A DNA stretch of 36,292 bases, from positions 1 to 36,292 of the forward strand of contig JANQOZ010000084.1 of the NCBI GenBank assembly GCA_028285525.1, written 5' to 3'. This document shows positions 26,089 to 33,433 of the stretch, in pieces. Origin of the DNA: Lysobacterales bacterium (GTDB lineage: Bacteria > Pseudomonadota > Gammaproteobacteria > Xanthomonadales > SZUA-38). Position numbers and translations under genes: made by a program. The notes beneath the pieces were generated by a model. The model made no database searches. It was not told where the DNA came from and saw only the letters and a program-made list of their open reading frames with translations. The number at the start of each line of letters is the position of its first letter. Position 1 is the stretch's first letter.

Positions 26089-26121
26089 GGCCCGGCTGGA
26101 TCCCATCATTCCAGCCGGGCC
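26089..26121 (+). terminator. Terminator-like 12-bp inverted repeat after the methyltransferase pair
   Basis: GGCCCGGCTGGA (26089-26100) pairs perfectly with TCCAGCCGGGCC (26110-26121) around a 9-base loop, ten bases after the stop. The following TTCCCACCGTTATT is only a weak T-tract. Position and stability favour termination. Confidence 0.6.
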
Positions 26122-26202
26122 TTCCCACCGTTATTCCCGTTATCCCCTGGCCCAACCGCTAACGCGCTACGCCTCCCCGCCGAGGCGCACTGTGCATACT
26201 TT

Positions 26203-26239
26203 TTGACAGCTGTGTATATGTGTGTATACTGTGTATATT
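26203..26239 (+). promoter_or_regulatory. Promoter and repeated operator of the GntR-ABC operon
   Basis: A -35 TTGACA (26203-26208), 16-base spacer and -10 TATACT (26225-26230) form the best promoter in the window. Overlapping it are three copies of TGTGTATA starting at 26211, 26221 and 26230, spaced 10 and 9 bases apart, about one helical turn; TGTGCATA at 26191 may be a fourth, degenerate copy. A repressor there would lie on one face of the DNA over the spacer and -10. The likely binder is the GntR protein encoded 33 bases downstream. Confidence 0.75.
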
Positions 26240-26271
26240 AAATATAAACAGTAAAGCGGCAAGCTACACCG

Positions 26272-26649
26272 ATGGGCCACGACTTCATCCTGTCGCAGAG
26301 CGACGGACGACCGATGTACCTGCAGATCATGGAGCAGATCAAGCTGCGCATTGCTGTGGGTGACTGGCAGCCCGGCTTCAAGCTGCCGTCGATCAGGGAG
26401 CTAGCCGTGGACGCAAAGGTCAGCGTGATCACCATCAAGAGGGCGTATCAGGATCTCGAGACCGAGGGCGTGATCGTCACGCAGCAGGGCAAAGGCTCCT
26501 TTGTCGCCGCGGAGGACGACATCGGCCAGCGGCTCAAGGAAGCGGAGCTCGATCAGCACCTGACGCAGGTCATCAAAACCGCCAAGTCGGTGCAGCTAGA
26601 CGTAGAAGAGCTGATCAGCCGGCTGCGAAAGCGCTGGCCGGAAGCGTGA
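26272..26649 (+). CDS. GntR-family regulator, YtrA type
   Basis: A 125-residue YtrA-subfamily GntR protein. The winged helix is at the N-terminus (PMYLQIMEQIKLRIAVGDWQ, then KLPSIRELAVDAKVSVITIK, RAYQDLETEGVIVTQQGKGS). The effector domain is reduced to a short helical tail (about residues 85-125) used for dimerisation. YtrA-type repressors usually control adjacent ABC-transporter genes and bind close to their own promoter. The next gene, an ABC ATPase, overlaps this stop by 4 bases. A repeated TGTGTATA operator lies over the promoter. The ribosome-binding site before the ATG at 26272 is weak. Confidence 0.93.
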   Translation: MGHDFILSQSDGRPMYLQIMEQIKLRIAVGDWQPGFKLPSIRELAVDAKVSVITIKRAYQDLETEGVIVTQQGKGSFVAAEDDIGQRLKEAELDQHLTQVIKTAKSVQLDVEELISRLRKRWPEA

Positions 26650-27584
26650 GCCATCACCTCAGGAACATAAGCGTGAACAGCAACGAAACGACACAACCAC
26701 TGATCAAGCTTAACGGTGTGGGCAAGGCCTATCAGCACTTCGAGCTCTCTGATGTCGACCTGACGCTCGAGCCGGGTTGCGTGATGGGATTCATCGGCCC
26801 CAACGGCGCCGGCAAATCCACCACGATTCGGCTGATCATGGGTTTGGTCCAGGCCGATCGCGGTGACGTTGAGGTGCTCGGAGTGCCTATGCCTGAGCAG
26901 ATGGCTGCCGCCAAGCGGGACATCGGATTTGCCTCCGAGGACATGCGGCTGTTCAAGAACGGAACGCTGGCCTGGCACATGAACTTCATGCGGCGGATCT
27001 ATCCAGGCTGGGATGACAACTATGCACAGGTGCTGCTCAAGCGCTTCGATCTCCGGCCGGAGCAAAAGCTCAAGGGCTTTTCGCACGGCCAGCGGGTCAA
27101 GGCGGGGCTGCTGCTGGCCCTGGCGCGTCGTCCCAGACTGCTGGTGCTGGATGAACCGACAACGGGGCTCGACCCGGTGGCGCGCAAGGAGGTCCTGAAC
27201 GAGCTGCTGGAGGTACTGGCGGATGAAAGTCGCGCCGTCCTGTTTTCCTCGCACAACACGCAAGACGTGGAGCAGCTCTCCGACACGATTACGTTCATTG
27301 ATCGGGGCCGCATTATCGACTCGCAGGACAAAGAGACGTTCCTGGATAAGTGGCGACGCGTGCGTTTCCGCGCTGCTGCGGAGATCCGCGAGGAGGACCT
27401 AACCGGTGTGGTGGAGTTTCACCACCGCGGCCAGCTTGGGAGCGTGATCACCGACCGATTTGAGCCGGCGATGACCGAGCGCCTGACCCACCTGGGCGCT
27501 GAAGTCCAGGGCGTGGAGCCGATGACGCTGGAAGAAATTTTTGTGGCTGAGGTTGAAGCCAGCCGCGAGGAGGTATTGCTTTGA
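26646..27584 (+). CDS. ABC transporter ATP-binding protein
   Basis: A 312-residue ATPase with Walker A GFIGPNGAGKSTT, signature region KGFSHGQRVKAGLLLALARR (FSHGQ in place of LSGGQ), Walker B LLVLDEPTTGLD and H-loop LFSSHNTQDVEQLS. The C-terminal extension after residue 240 is typical of ABC-2-type exporters of the YtrB/CcmA style. It pairs with the permease directly downstream to form an inner-membrane exporter; the substrate is unknown. GTG at 26646 overlaps the gntR stop; GTG at 26673, with AGGAA upstream, may be the real start. The genes before and after both overlap it by 4 bases, so one operon is near certain. Confidence 0.93.
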   Translation: MSHHLRNISVNSNETTQPLIKLNGVGKAYQHFELSDVDLTLEPGCVMGFIGPNGAGKSTTIRLIMGLVQADRGDVEVLGVPMPEQMAAAKRDIGFASEDMRLFKNGTLAWHMNFMRRIYPGWDDNYAQVLLKRFDLRPEQKLKGFSHGQRVKAGLLLALARRPRLLVLDEPTTGLDPVARKEVLNELLEVLADESRAVLFSSHNTQDVEQLSDTITFIDRGRIIDSQDKETFLDKWRRVRFRAAAEIREEDLTGVVEFHHRGQLGSVITDRFEPAMTERLTHLGAEVQGVEPMTLEEIFVAEVEASREEVLL

Positions 27585-28306
27585 CCACCATCGCTGTCAC
27601 GAACGCAGCCGCTCCTGCGAATGAGCGAGTGGGCCTGCACACCATCCTTTGGGAGCTGGCAAAAAAGGACGTGTACTTCAGTGCTGGCCCGCTGCTGGCC
27701 TACTTTGCGCTGGGCATGATCGGTGTGGCGCTGCTGGCCGCGGGTCATGAAGCCACGTTTTACGCCGGCGCGCTGCTGCTGATGTCCGCCGTGATCGTGA
27801 CCGGCGCGCACCTCGTATTTGTCAACGTGGTGGGGGAGCGCGGCCAGCAGAATCTGGCTTTGGTCATGAGCCTGCCCATCACCTACATGCAGTATTCGGT
27901 CTACAAGCTCGGCGCCAACCTGGGCATTTTTCTGCTCGCGTGGCTGATCCTGGTAGGTGCGGCAGTCGGCACGATCCTGGGCAAAGAAGGCCTGCCGAAT
28001 GGGCTAATCCCGTTCACCCTCATCATGCTGCTCGAGCTGTGCCTCGCCTACGTGCTGGTGCTGTGTGTGGCGCTGGTGATGGAATCGGAGGCCTGGACGG
28101 TGGTCGTCATGACCATCACCAACATTCTGATTTCCCTGGTCATGTACGGCGTAAACCGCATCGAGGGCATCGGCCAATACGTGTCTGGCCCCGTGGCGGT
28201 CTGGAACCGGTCCTCACTCGGGCTGATTGCCGCCGAGCTCATAGCGATAGTGCTGCTGATCGCGGTGACGCTGCTGATCCAGTCCCGGAAACACGACTAC
28301 CTGTAG
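27581..28306 (+). CDS. ABC-2-type transporter permease
   Basis: A 241-residue protein with about six hydrophobic segments, including AGPLLAYFALGMIGVALLAA, NLGIFLLAWLILVGAAVGTI, TLIMLLELCLAYVLVLCVA and LIAAELIAIVLLIAVTLLIQ. It forms the membrane part of the exporter whose ATPase is encoded upstream. The TTG start at 27581 overlaps the ATPase stop (TTGA), a translationally coupled junction. It has no recognisable substrate-binding signature. Confidence 0.85.
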   Translation: MTTIAVTNAAAPANERVGLHTILWELAKKDVYFSAGPLLAYFALGMIGVALLAAGHEATFYAGALLLMSAVIVTGAHLVFVNVVGERGQQNLALVMSLPITYMQYSVYKLGANLGIFLLAWLILVGAAVGTILGKEGLPNGLIPFTLIMLLELCLAYVLVLCVALVMESEAWTVVVMTITNILISLVMYGVNRIEGIGQYVSGPVAVWNRSSLGLIAAELIAIVLLIAVTLLIQSRKHDYL

Positions 28307-28333
28307 CCGTTGTGACCTGACTAAATTCTCAAC

Positions 28334-28354
28334 CGTCGGCTAAGGCTGCCGACG
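28334..28354 (+). other. Intra-operon hairpin before the acyltransferase gene
   Basis: CGTCGGC (28334-28340) and GCCGACG (28348-28354) form a 7-bp stem with a TAAGGCT loop between the permease and the acyltransferase genes. There is no T-tract, so read-through is expected; it could be a processing or stabilising element or a weak attenuator. Confidence 0.45.
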
Positions 28355-28373
28355 CTTCCACTGGAGAGAACTG

Positions 28374-29642
28374 ATGGAACACGTCAAAACCGGCGAGGAC
28401 TTTGCTCGCCCTCAAAACACCGCCGCGCCGCTCAGTCAGCGCTACCACTACATGGACAATCTGCGGGCGCTGGCCATGCTGGCGGGCGTGGTTTTTCATG
28501 CGCTGCTGGCCTACAGCCCGCTCATGGCGAACCTGTGGCTGTCCGCCGACTCACAGAACGCGACCTGGGTTGACGCCATCGCCTGGTTCAGCCACCTGTT
28601 CCGGATGCCGCTGTTTTTCCTGATTGCCGGCTTCTTCGCCGCCTACCTGCTGCGCAAGCGAGGCGCCTGGGGGCTGCTAAGAAACCGCGTGCTGCGGATT
28701 GCGCTGCCGCTGGTGATCTTTCTGCCGCTGGTCACGGTCGCGATCCTCGCCGGCATCGATTGGGCCAGCCAAAACGTGGCCCGGCCCTCCCCGATGCTCG
28801 AGCTGATCAAGTGGCTGAAACTGATGCCCGAGCAGACGCCACCGCCCTTCTCCTTCAGCCACCTGTGGTTCCTGTATCAGCTCTGTCTATTCATTCCCGT
28901 ATGGCTGCTGCTTGGCCGCCTGGGATTCCTCGCGCGCTTGCTGCCGGCGGACGGACTGAAGAGCTGGCAGACGCTGCTGCTGCTCCCGCTGCTGACCGTT
29001 CCCGCGCTGATCAGCCAGACGGCACCGCACCCGGCGCCCGACGGGCTGACGCCCCACTGGTGGTCCTTCGGTTTCTATGGACTCTTCTTCCTTTTTGGCG
29101 GTCATCTGTTCAAGCAGCAGCATCTGCTGGAGCGTCTGCGGCCGCACGTGAGCTGGATGCTGGCGGGCAGCGCTTCCCTGTACGCGGTGTACTTCTATTT
29201 CATGCCTAAGACTGTGAGCATGGAAGAGATCATGGCTCAGGCGAACCAGCCGGCGGGGCTCACGCTCCAGCATGCCGCCATGGCCGTCGCAGGTGCAGTT
29301 GTCGCCTGGTGGATGACGCTGTCCAGCCTGATCGTGGGTAAGCGTCTCCTCGATCGGGCCAGCTCGGTGGTGCGCTTCATCGCTGACGCGTCGTACTGGA
29401 TCTACCTGATCCACCTGCCCCTGATCTTCGTTATCCAGTACAAGCTGACGGATCTCGACTGGGGGCTCTGGCAGAAGCTCACCGTATCGGTCGCCCTGAC
29501 GTTGCTGCTGGGGCTCGCAAGCTATGCGCTGATGGTTCGCTGGACACCGATCGGCTGGCTGCTCAACGGCCGCAGGAAAGGACGCGCAACGACGCCCGAT
29601 CTTCCTGCGGCGCGGCTTCCCGAAGGTCAGCCGTCATCGTAA
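28374..29642 (+). CDS. Membrane acyltransferase, acyltransferase-3 (OpgC-like) family
   Basis: A 422-residue inner-membrane protein with about ten TM segments and the acyltransferase-3 start: YHYMDNLRALAMLAGVVFHA with the conserved Asn-Leu-Arg and His, then FFLIAGFFAAYLLRKRG. The loop-rich middle HLWFLYQLCLFIPVWL and the C-terminal IADASYWIYLIHLPLIFVIQ are the other signature blocks. OpgC adds succinyl groups to periplasmic glucans; relatives acetylate or succinylate other envelope sugars. The acceptor here is unknown. The ATG at 28374 is preceded by GGAGAGAA, 67 bases after the permease, so it is probably the last gene of the GntR-ABC operon. Confidence 0.9.
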   Translation: MEHVKTGEDFARPQNTAAPLSQRYHYMDNLRALAMLAGVVFHALLAYSPLMANLWLSADSQNATWVDAIAWFSHLFRMPLFFLIAGFFAAYLLRKRGAWGLLRNRVLRIALPLVIFLPLVTVAILAGIDWASQNVARPSPMLELIKWLKLMPEQTPPPFSFSHLWFLYQLCLFIPVWLLLGRLGFLARLLPADGLKSWQTLLLLPLLTVPALISQTAPHPAPDGLTPHWWSFGFYGLFFLFGGHLFKQQHLLERLRPHVSWMLAGSASLYAVYFYFMPKTVSMEEIMAQANQPAGLTLQHAAMAVAGAVVAWWMTLSSLIVGKRLLDRASSVVRFIADASYWIYLIHLPLIFVIQYKLTDLDWGLWQKLTVSVALTLLLGLASYALMVRWTPIGWLLNGRRKGRATTPDLPAARLPEGQPSS

Positions 29643-29732
29643 GGTCAGCCGGCCTTTTGCCACATTGACGCCTTTGCCACCACAGGGTTACGCTGAGACG
29701 CTTTACCGCAGCAAAGACTGAGGAGCAGTTCC

Positions 29733-30290
29733 TTGAGGATTACCTTCGATTTAAGTGATAAAGACCTGAGCCACTTTCGTGGGGTAATGCGCCGGGCCAT
29801 CAAGGCTCACAAGGACACCGACGAGGCCACTATCGTTGCCGCCGCGACCAAGCTGCTCGCGGAGGTCAACGCCAAGAAAGCGCCTAACTTCATCACCGAC
29901 CGCCTGTCGCGGCTGCGCGGCCTGATCGCCATGGTCGAAGATGACGGCTGGGCCATGCCGGCCGATGAGCACAAGCGTGTGATGAGCGCCCTGGCCTACT
30001 TCAGCGACCCGGAGGATCTCATCCCCGACGAAATCCCCGGCCTGGGGTTCCTCGACGACGCGATCATGATCGAACTGGCGGTGCGCGAGCTCAAGCATGA
30101 GATCGAGGCCTATCGAGATTTCTGCGTGTTTCGCAGTGCTGCTGCCGCCAAGCGCGGCATCCCCGAACACGAGCTCGACCGGGAAGATTTTGTTGTCGAG
30201 CGCCAGAAGCGTCTGCACCGTCGGGTCAAGACACGACGCTCCAAGCGCAGCCGGAAGACCGGGTCGGTGGGCAACTTCCGACTTTTCTAA
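29733..30290 (+). CDS. DUF1232 (YkvA-like) protein
   Basis: A 185-residue protein with a DUF1232 core near residues 62-115 (LRGLIAMVEDDGW, then VMSALAYFSDPEDLIPDEIP and GLGFLDDAIMI) containing the family Asp-Pro/Asp-x-x-Pro pattern. The N-terminal 60 residues are helical. The C-terminus is strongly basic (LHRRVKTRRSKRSRKTG) and could bind nucleic acid or the acidic membrane face. The function of DUF1232 is not established. The TTG at 29733 is the start, with GAGGAG 7 bases upstream; no in-frame ATG gives the full domain. It is a single gene with a long hairpin-rich gap after it. Confidence 0.85.
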   Translation: MRITFDLSDKDLSHFRGVMRRAIKAHKDTDEATIVAAATKLLAEVNAKKAPNFITDRLSRLRGLIAMVEDDGWAMPADEHKRVMSALAYFSDPEDLIPDEIPGLGFLDDAIMIELAVRELKHEIEAYRDFCVFRSAAAAKRGIPEHELDREDFVVERQKRLHRRVKTRRSKRSRKTGSVGNFRLF

Positions 30291-30315
30291 CGTTCCTGTC
30301 GACTGTTTCACGGTT

Positions 30316-30383
30316 GCAGCCTAGGAAGGCTGCTAACAAAACCCCGCAAGCGTCTCTAAAGGCTGGCAATTTTCTTTCCAGCC
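30316..30383 (+). other. Two hairpins between the DUF1232 and MltF-like genes
   Basis: Hairpin 1 is GCAGCCT (30316-30322) with AGGCTGC (30327-30333), loop AGGA. Hairpin 2 is GGCTGG (30361-30366) with CCAGCC (30378-30383); its loop holds a run of Ts. Neither has a proper T-tract after it. They may be a weak terminator for the upstream gene or a leader structure for the gene at 30423. Confidence 0.45.
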
Positions 30384-30422
30384 CTCTAGTATTTCCGTCC
30401 CCGGGTTTTAACAGGCAACGCC

Positions 30423-32492
30423 ATGGACGCGCAGGACCCTGCCGCCTTGGGGGGAAGAATCACAAGCTGGCTCGCTGCGGCGCTGATCGTCCTGATCCTC
30501 TGCGCCGGTAGCCCCGCGTCCGCCTTTCAGACCATCAACCGGATCAAAGCCGGCGGCGAGCTGCGCATCGGCCAGCTGGCACCGGCCAGCGTAACGGCCG
30601 ACCAGGAGCGCGTCCTGGCGATGAATCTGGCCGCCCGCCTCGGTGCGAGGCCCTACTTCATCGATTACGTTGGCATTGATGAACTGCTGAAGGGTCTGGC
30701 GAAAGGCGAGGTCGACGTCGCCATCGAGCCGCTGTCGAAGGCGAGGCCGCTCCCCGAAGGCCTCGCGTCGACGCTGCCGGTTCGCCACGCCGATCTGTGG
30801 CGCGTGACCAGCCCCTACATTGCCGAGTCCCGCAGCACCACCGCACCGCTGACCGTGCATTTTGCCTCTGATGCCTGGCATCAGGCGCTGGCCCTCAAAA
30901 AGGCCAACGAAGACATCCAGCTTTCGGTCGCGCCGGTGCGAGCGAGCCGTTACCAGCTTCTGACCCGGGTCGGGCGTGGGGAGGTGACCGCCTCGCTGGC
31001 GTATGAGCACGAGTTTACGGACCGCGAGATCGGCGGGCTGCGGCCGCGACAGCGTTTGCGCGACCAGGTCGCCCTGAGCTGGGTTCTGCGGGCAGAGGAT
31101 CGGGTACTGGAAAAAAAGGTCAACGACTTCCTGCGTGAACAGACGCTCACGAGCACCGCGCTGTACGTCGACCGCGGCGACTGGCGGTCGATCCAGGAGC
31201 GCGGCCGCATTCGTCTGGTCACCCTGTACCGGCCCGAAACCTATTTCGCCTGGTCCGGACAGTTCATGGGCTTCGAGTACGACCTGGCGCGCGCGTTTGT
31301 CCGCCAGCATGGCCTGGGGCTTGAGGTGGTCATCGCCCGCTCGCAGCGGGAAATGCTCGAACGGCTGGCGCGGGGTGAAGCAGACATCGCCGCCGGCTTC
31401 CTGGCTCCCGCGACGCTGCCCGCAGGGCTCACGGCCAGTGAGCCCTACCTCAAGAGCTCCGGCCGCGTCGTCAGCCGCCGCGGGCGCTTCGTCCGGCTCG
31501 GGCCGCTGGACTTTCATCAAAAGCAGGTCGTGCTTGACCCGCAAACGCCCTACAGGCAGCACTTCGAGCGGCTGGCCGGTGTCGGCATCAGCGCCCAGGT
31601 CGTTGAGCTGCCGCTGAGCGCGTCCGAGCTCCTGGACGCGGTCAGCCGCGGCGAAGCAGATTTTGCGGTGATCGACGACCATGAGTTCCAGCTCCAGTCG
31701 CTCTGGCGCGACGATCTGGTCAGCCTGATGAAGGTGGATCTCGAAACGCCCAGAAGTTGGGTAGTCAGAAGCGAAACGCCTGAACTGCAGGCTGCCGTCG
31801 ATCAGTTCCTGCTCAGCGACGCCGGCCGCCGCCGTGTCCGGCTGGGACGCAGCAAATATTTTGCCGGCAGTAAGGCGGCGGACACCTTCAAGGAAGCGGT
31901 AGCGGTGTTCCAGCGCGATCACGGCTATTCACCGTTTGACGAGCTGGTGCGCCGCTACGCCAGCTACTACGCGTTCGACTGGCGACTCATTCTGGCGGTC
32001 ATGCTGCAGGAAAGCCGCTTCGACCCGAACGCGGTGTCGCGCTCCGGCGCCCGAGGGCTGATGCAGGTGCAGGACGCTGCCTCGCAGCAGGTCGGCATCT
32101 CAGACCTGTTCGATCCCAAGTCGGCCGTCCACGCGGGCGTGAAGTATCTCGACTGGGTGCGCAGCCAGTTTGAGGCGGACCTCGACATTCGCGACCGCAC
32201 GTGGTTTTCACTGGCGGCCTACAACGGGGGCCTCACCCACGTGATCGCCGCCCGCGAGCTGGCGGCCAGCCAGGGCCGCGATCCGCGCCGCTGGTTTGGC
32301 CACGTGGAGCTGGCCATGGGTGACCTGTCGTCACAGCCGCGCTATCGAGCGCTCGACTCCCGCCAGGTCACCGACTACGTATCCCGGATCCGCGATTACT
32401 ACGAGATGTACGTGCGCCTCACCGAACACCAGCGGCTACCCGGCTCCAGCGGCCGCGCCGCGCCGACGGTGGCCGCCTACGTCGGCGACTGA
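30423..32492 (+). CDS. MltF-like lytic murein transglycosylase with two solute-binding-like domains
   Basis: A 689-residue envelope protein. A signal or anchor segment (WLAAALIVLILCAGSPASA) is followed by a first periplasmic-binding-protein-like domain at about 38-250 (INRIKAGGELRIGQLAPASV, YVGIDELLKGLAKGEVDVAI) and a second at about 255-475 (SIQERGRIRLVTLYRPETYF, MGFEYDLARAFVRQHGL, RGEADIAAGFL). The C-terminal SLT domain, about 500-645, carries catalytic Glu530 in MLQESRFDPNAVS, GARGLMQVQD and the WFSLAAYNGGLTHV motif. Canonical MltF, about 520 residues, has one binding domain plus SLT; the extra one is unusual. The SLT domain cleaves peptidoglycan with 1,6-anhydro ends. The 3' end overlaps dgkA on the other strand by 16 bases. 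Confidence 0.9.
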   Translation: MDAQDPAALGGRITSWLAAALIVLILCAGSPASAFQTINRIKAGGELRIGQLAPASVTADQERVLAMNLAARLGARPYFIDYVGIDELLKGLAKGEVDVAIEPLSKARPLPEGLASTLPVRHADLWRVTSPYIAESRSTTAPLTVHFASDAWHQALALKKANEDIQLSVAPVRASRYQLLTRVGRGEVTASLAYEHEFTDREIGGLRPRQRLRDQVALSWVLRAEDRVLEKKVNDFLREQTLTSTALYVDRGDWRSIQERGRIRLVTLYRPETYFAWSGQFMGFEYDLARAFVRQHGLGLEVVIARSQREMLERLARGEADIAAGFLAPATLPAGLTASEPYLKSSGRVVSRRGRFVRLGPLDFHQKQVVLDPQTPYRQHFERLAGVGISAQVVELPLSASELLDAVSRGEADFAVIDDHEFQLQSLWRDDLVSLMKVDLETPRSWVVRSETPELQAAVDQFLLSDAGRRRVRLGRSKYFAGSKAADTFKEAVAVFQRDHGYSPFDELVRRYASYYAFDWRLILAVMLQESRFDPNAVSRSGARGLMQVQDAASQQVGISDLFDPKSAVHAGVKYLDWVRSQFEADLDIRDRTWFSLAAYNGGLTHVIAARELAASQGRDPRRWFGHVELAMGDLSSQPRYRALDSRQVTDYVSRIRDYYEMYVRLTEHQRLPGSSGRAAPTVAAYVGD

Positions 32493-32863
32493 TTCCCTCC
32501 CCAGGAGGCTGCGAACCTGTCCCAGAGGAGCAGACCCCAGACAAGCAGCGTCAGCATCATGGCGACAAAAACCGCCGCCGAGCCGCAGTCCTTGGCCTTC
32601 TTGGCCAGCGGATGGATGTCCGGACTGGCCCGGTCGACGACCGCCTCCACCGCGGTGTTCAGCAGCTCCGTGATCAGCACCAGCAGCGCGCTCGCAAGTA
32701 GCGCCAGCAGCTCGAGGGTCGTTGAGGCCAGCCAGATCGCCGCGGGAATCAGCACCGCCAGAACGATCAGCTGCGACCGAAAAGCCTGCTCGTCCCGAAT
32801 GGCGAAACCCAGACCCGCGATGGAGTTGCGGGTCGCCTGCACCAGTCTTTTCAGCTCACTCAT
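32477..32863 (-). CDS. dgkA: Diacylglycerol kinase
   Basis: A 128-residue DgkA, the normal size for this trimeric inner-membrane enzyme, with the N-terminal surface helix KRLVQATRNSIAGLGFAI, three TM helices and the family motif ITELLNTAVEAVVDR whose Glu/Asn residues bind ATP and metal. It phosphorylates diacylglycerol released by envelope glucan or lipid modification, returning it to phospholipid synthesis. It is transcribed toward the MltF-like gene, with a 16-base overlap of the coding ends. No clear Shine-Dalgarno sequence precedes the ATG at 32863. Confidence 0.95.
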   Translation of the reverse strand: MSELKRLVQATRNSIAGLGFAIRDEQAFRSQLIVLAVLIPAAIWLASTTLELLALLASALLVLITELLNTAVEAVVDRASPDIHPLAKKAKDCGSAAVFVAMMLTLLVWGLLLWDRFAASWGGNQSPT

Positions 32864-32944
32864 GGCGCGAGTCTAGCAGGGTGCACCGCACGGTGACTGA
32901 ATCGACAGAAACGACGACATCTGAAGCGGTATGATAGGGCCACC

Positions 32945-33403
32945 ATGCGAATCCTGATCACGCTTGCACTGCTGATAGGCTGCGTCGGAACGGTCTTTGG
33001 CGCAACGCTTAAGCTGGCGGACGGCACCAGCCTTCGCGGCGAAGTGGTGTCTCTCAGCAACGACGTCTATACCATTCGGAGCGACTCGCTCGGAACCGTC
33101 AAGGTACCCGCGGCCGACGTCGTATCGATTCGCTATGGCCGGTCGACCACGCAGGATTCCTCGGGGGCTCAGGCGCAGGTACAGCAGCTCCAGACCCAGC
33201 TGGCGGCGGACGCCACCGTGATGTCGATGATCGGCGAGCTGCAGAACGATCCGCAGCTTCAGGCGATCCTGGCCGATCCGGAGATTATGCGGGCCGTGGC
33301 CACCGGGGACCTGACGACGCTGATGGCCAATGAGAAGTTCATGGCCGTGATGAACAACGAGAAAGTCCGAGCGATCACGCGCCAGGCCACCGGCGAAAAA
33401 TGA
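32945..33403 (+). CDS. Periplasmic small protein with beta N-domain and STI1-like C-terminal tail
   Basis: A 152-residue protein with a signal peptide (MRILITLALLIGCVGTVFGA). Residues 20-65 are a small beta-rich unit (TLKLADGTSLRGEVVSLSND, YTIRSDSLGTVKVPAADVV) that resembles an Sm-like barrel, followed by a glutamine-rich linker. Residues 95-145 (MIGELQNDPQLQAILADPEI, then MRAVATGDLTTLMANEKFM) look like an STI1/heat-shock-chaperonin-binding helical motif with its typical Asn-Pro/Asp-Pro spacing. The role is unknown; both parts suggest binding of peptide or protein in the periplasm. A TATGAT (32930-32935) just upstream is a candidate -10, and AGGG precedes the ATG. Confidence 0.8.
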   Translation: MRILITLALLIGCVGTVFGATLKLADGTSLRGEVVSLSNDVYTIRSDSLGTVKVPAADVVSIRYGRSTTQDSSGAQAQVQQLQTQLAADATVMSMIGELQNDPQLQAILADPEIMRAVATGDLTTLMANEKFMAVMNNEKVRAITRQATGEK

Positions 33404-33433
33404 CGACCGTCTAAGGGCCGGTCAGGCCGAAGC

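Noticed and set aside
30408-31922. 504-codon minus-strand ORF opposite the MltF-like gene
   Set aside because: It lies wholly antisense to a well-supported gene, has low-complexity composition (Arg, Gln, Asp rich) and no recognisable domain; long antisense frames are expected in GC-rich DNA.
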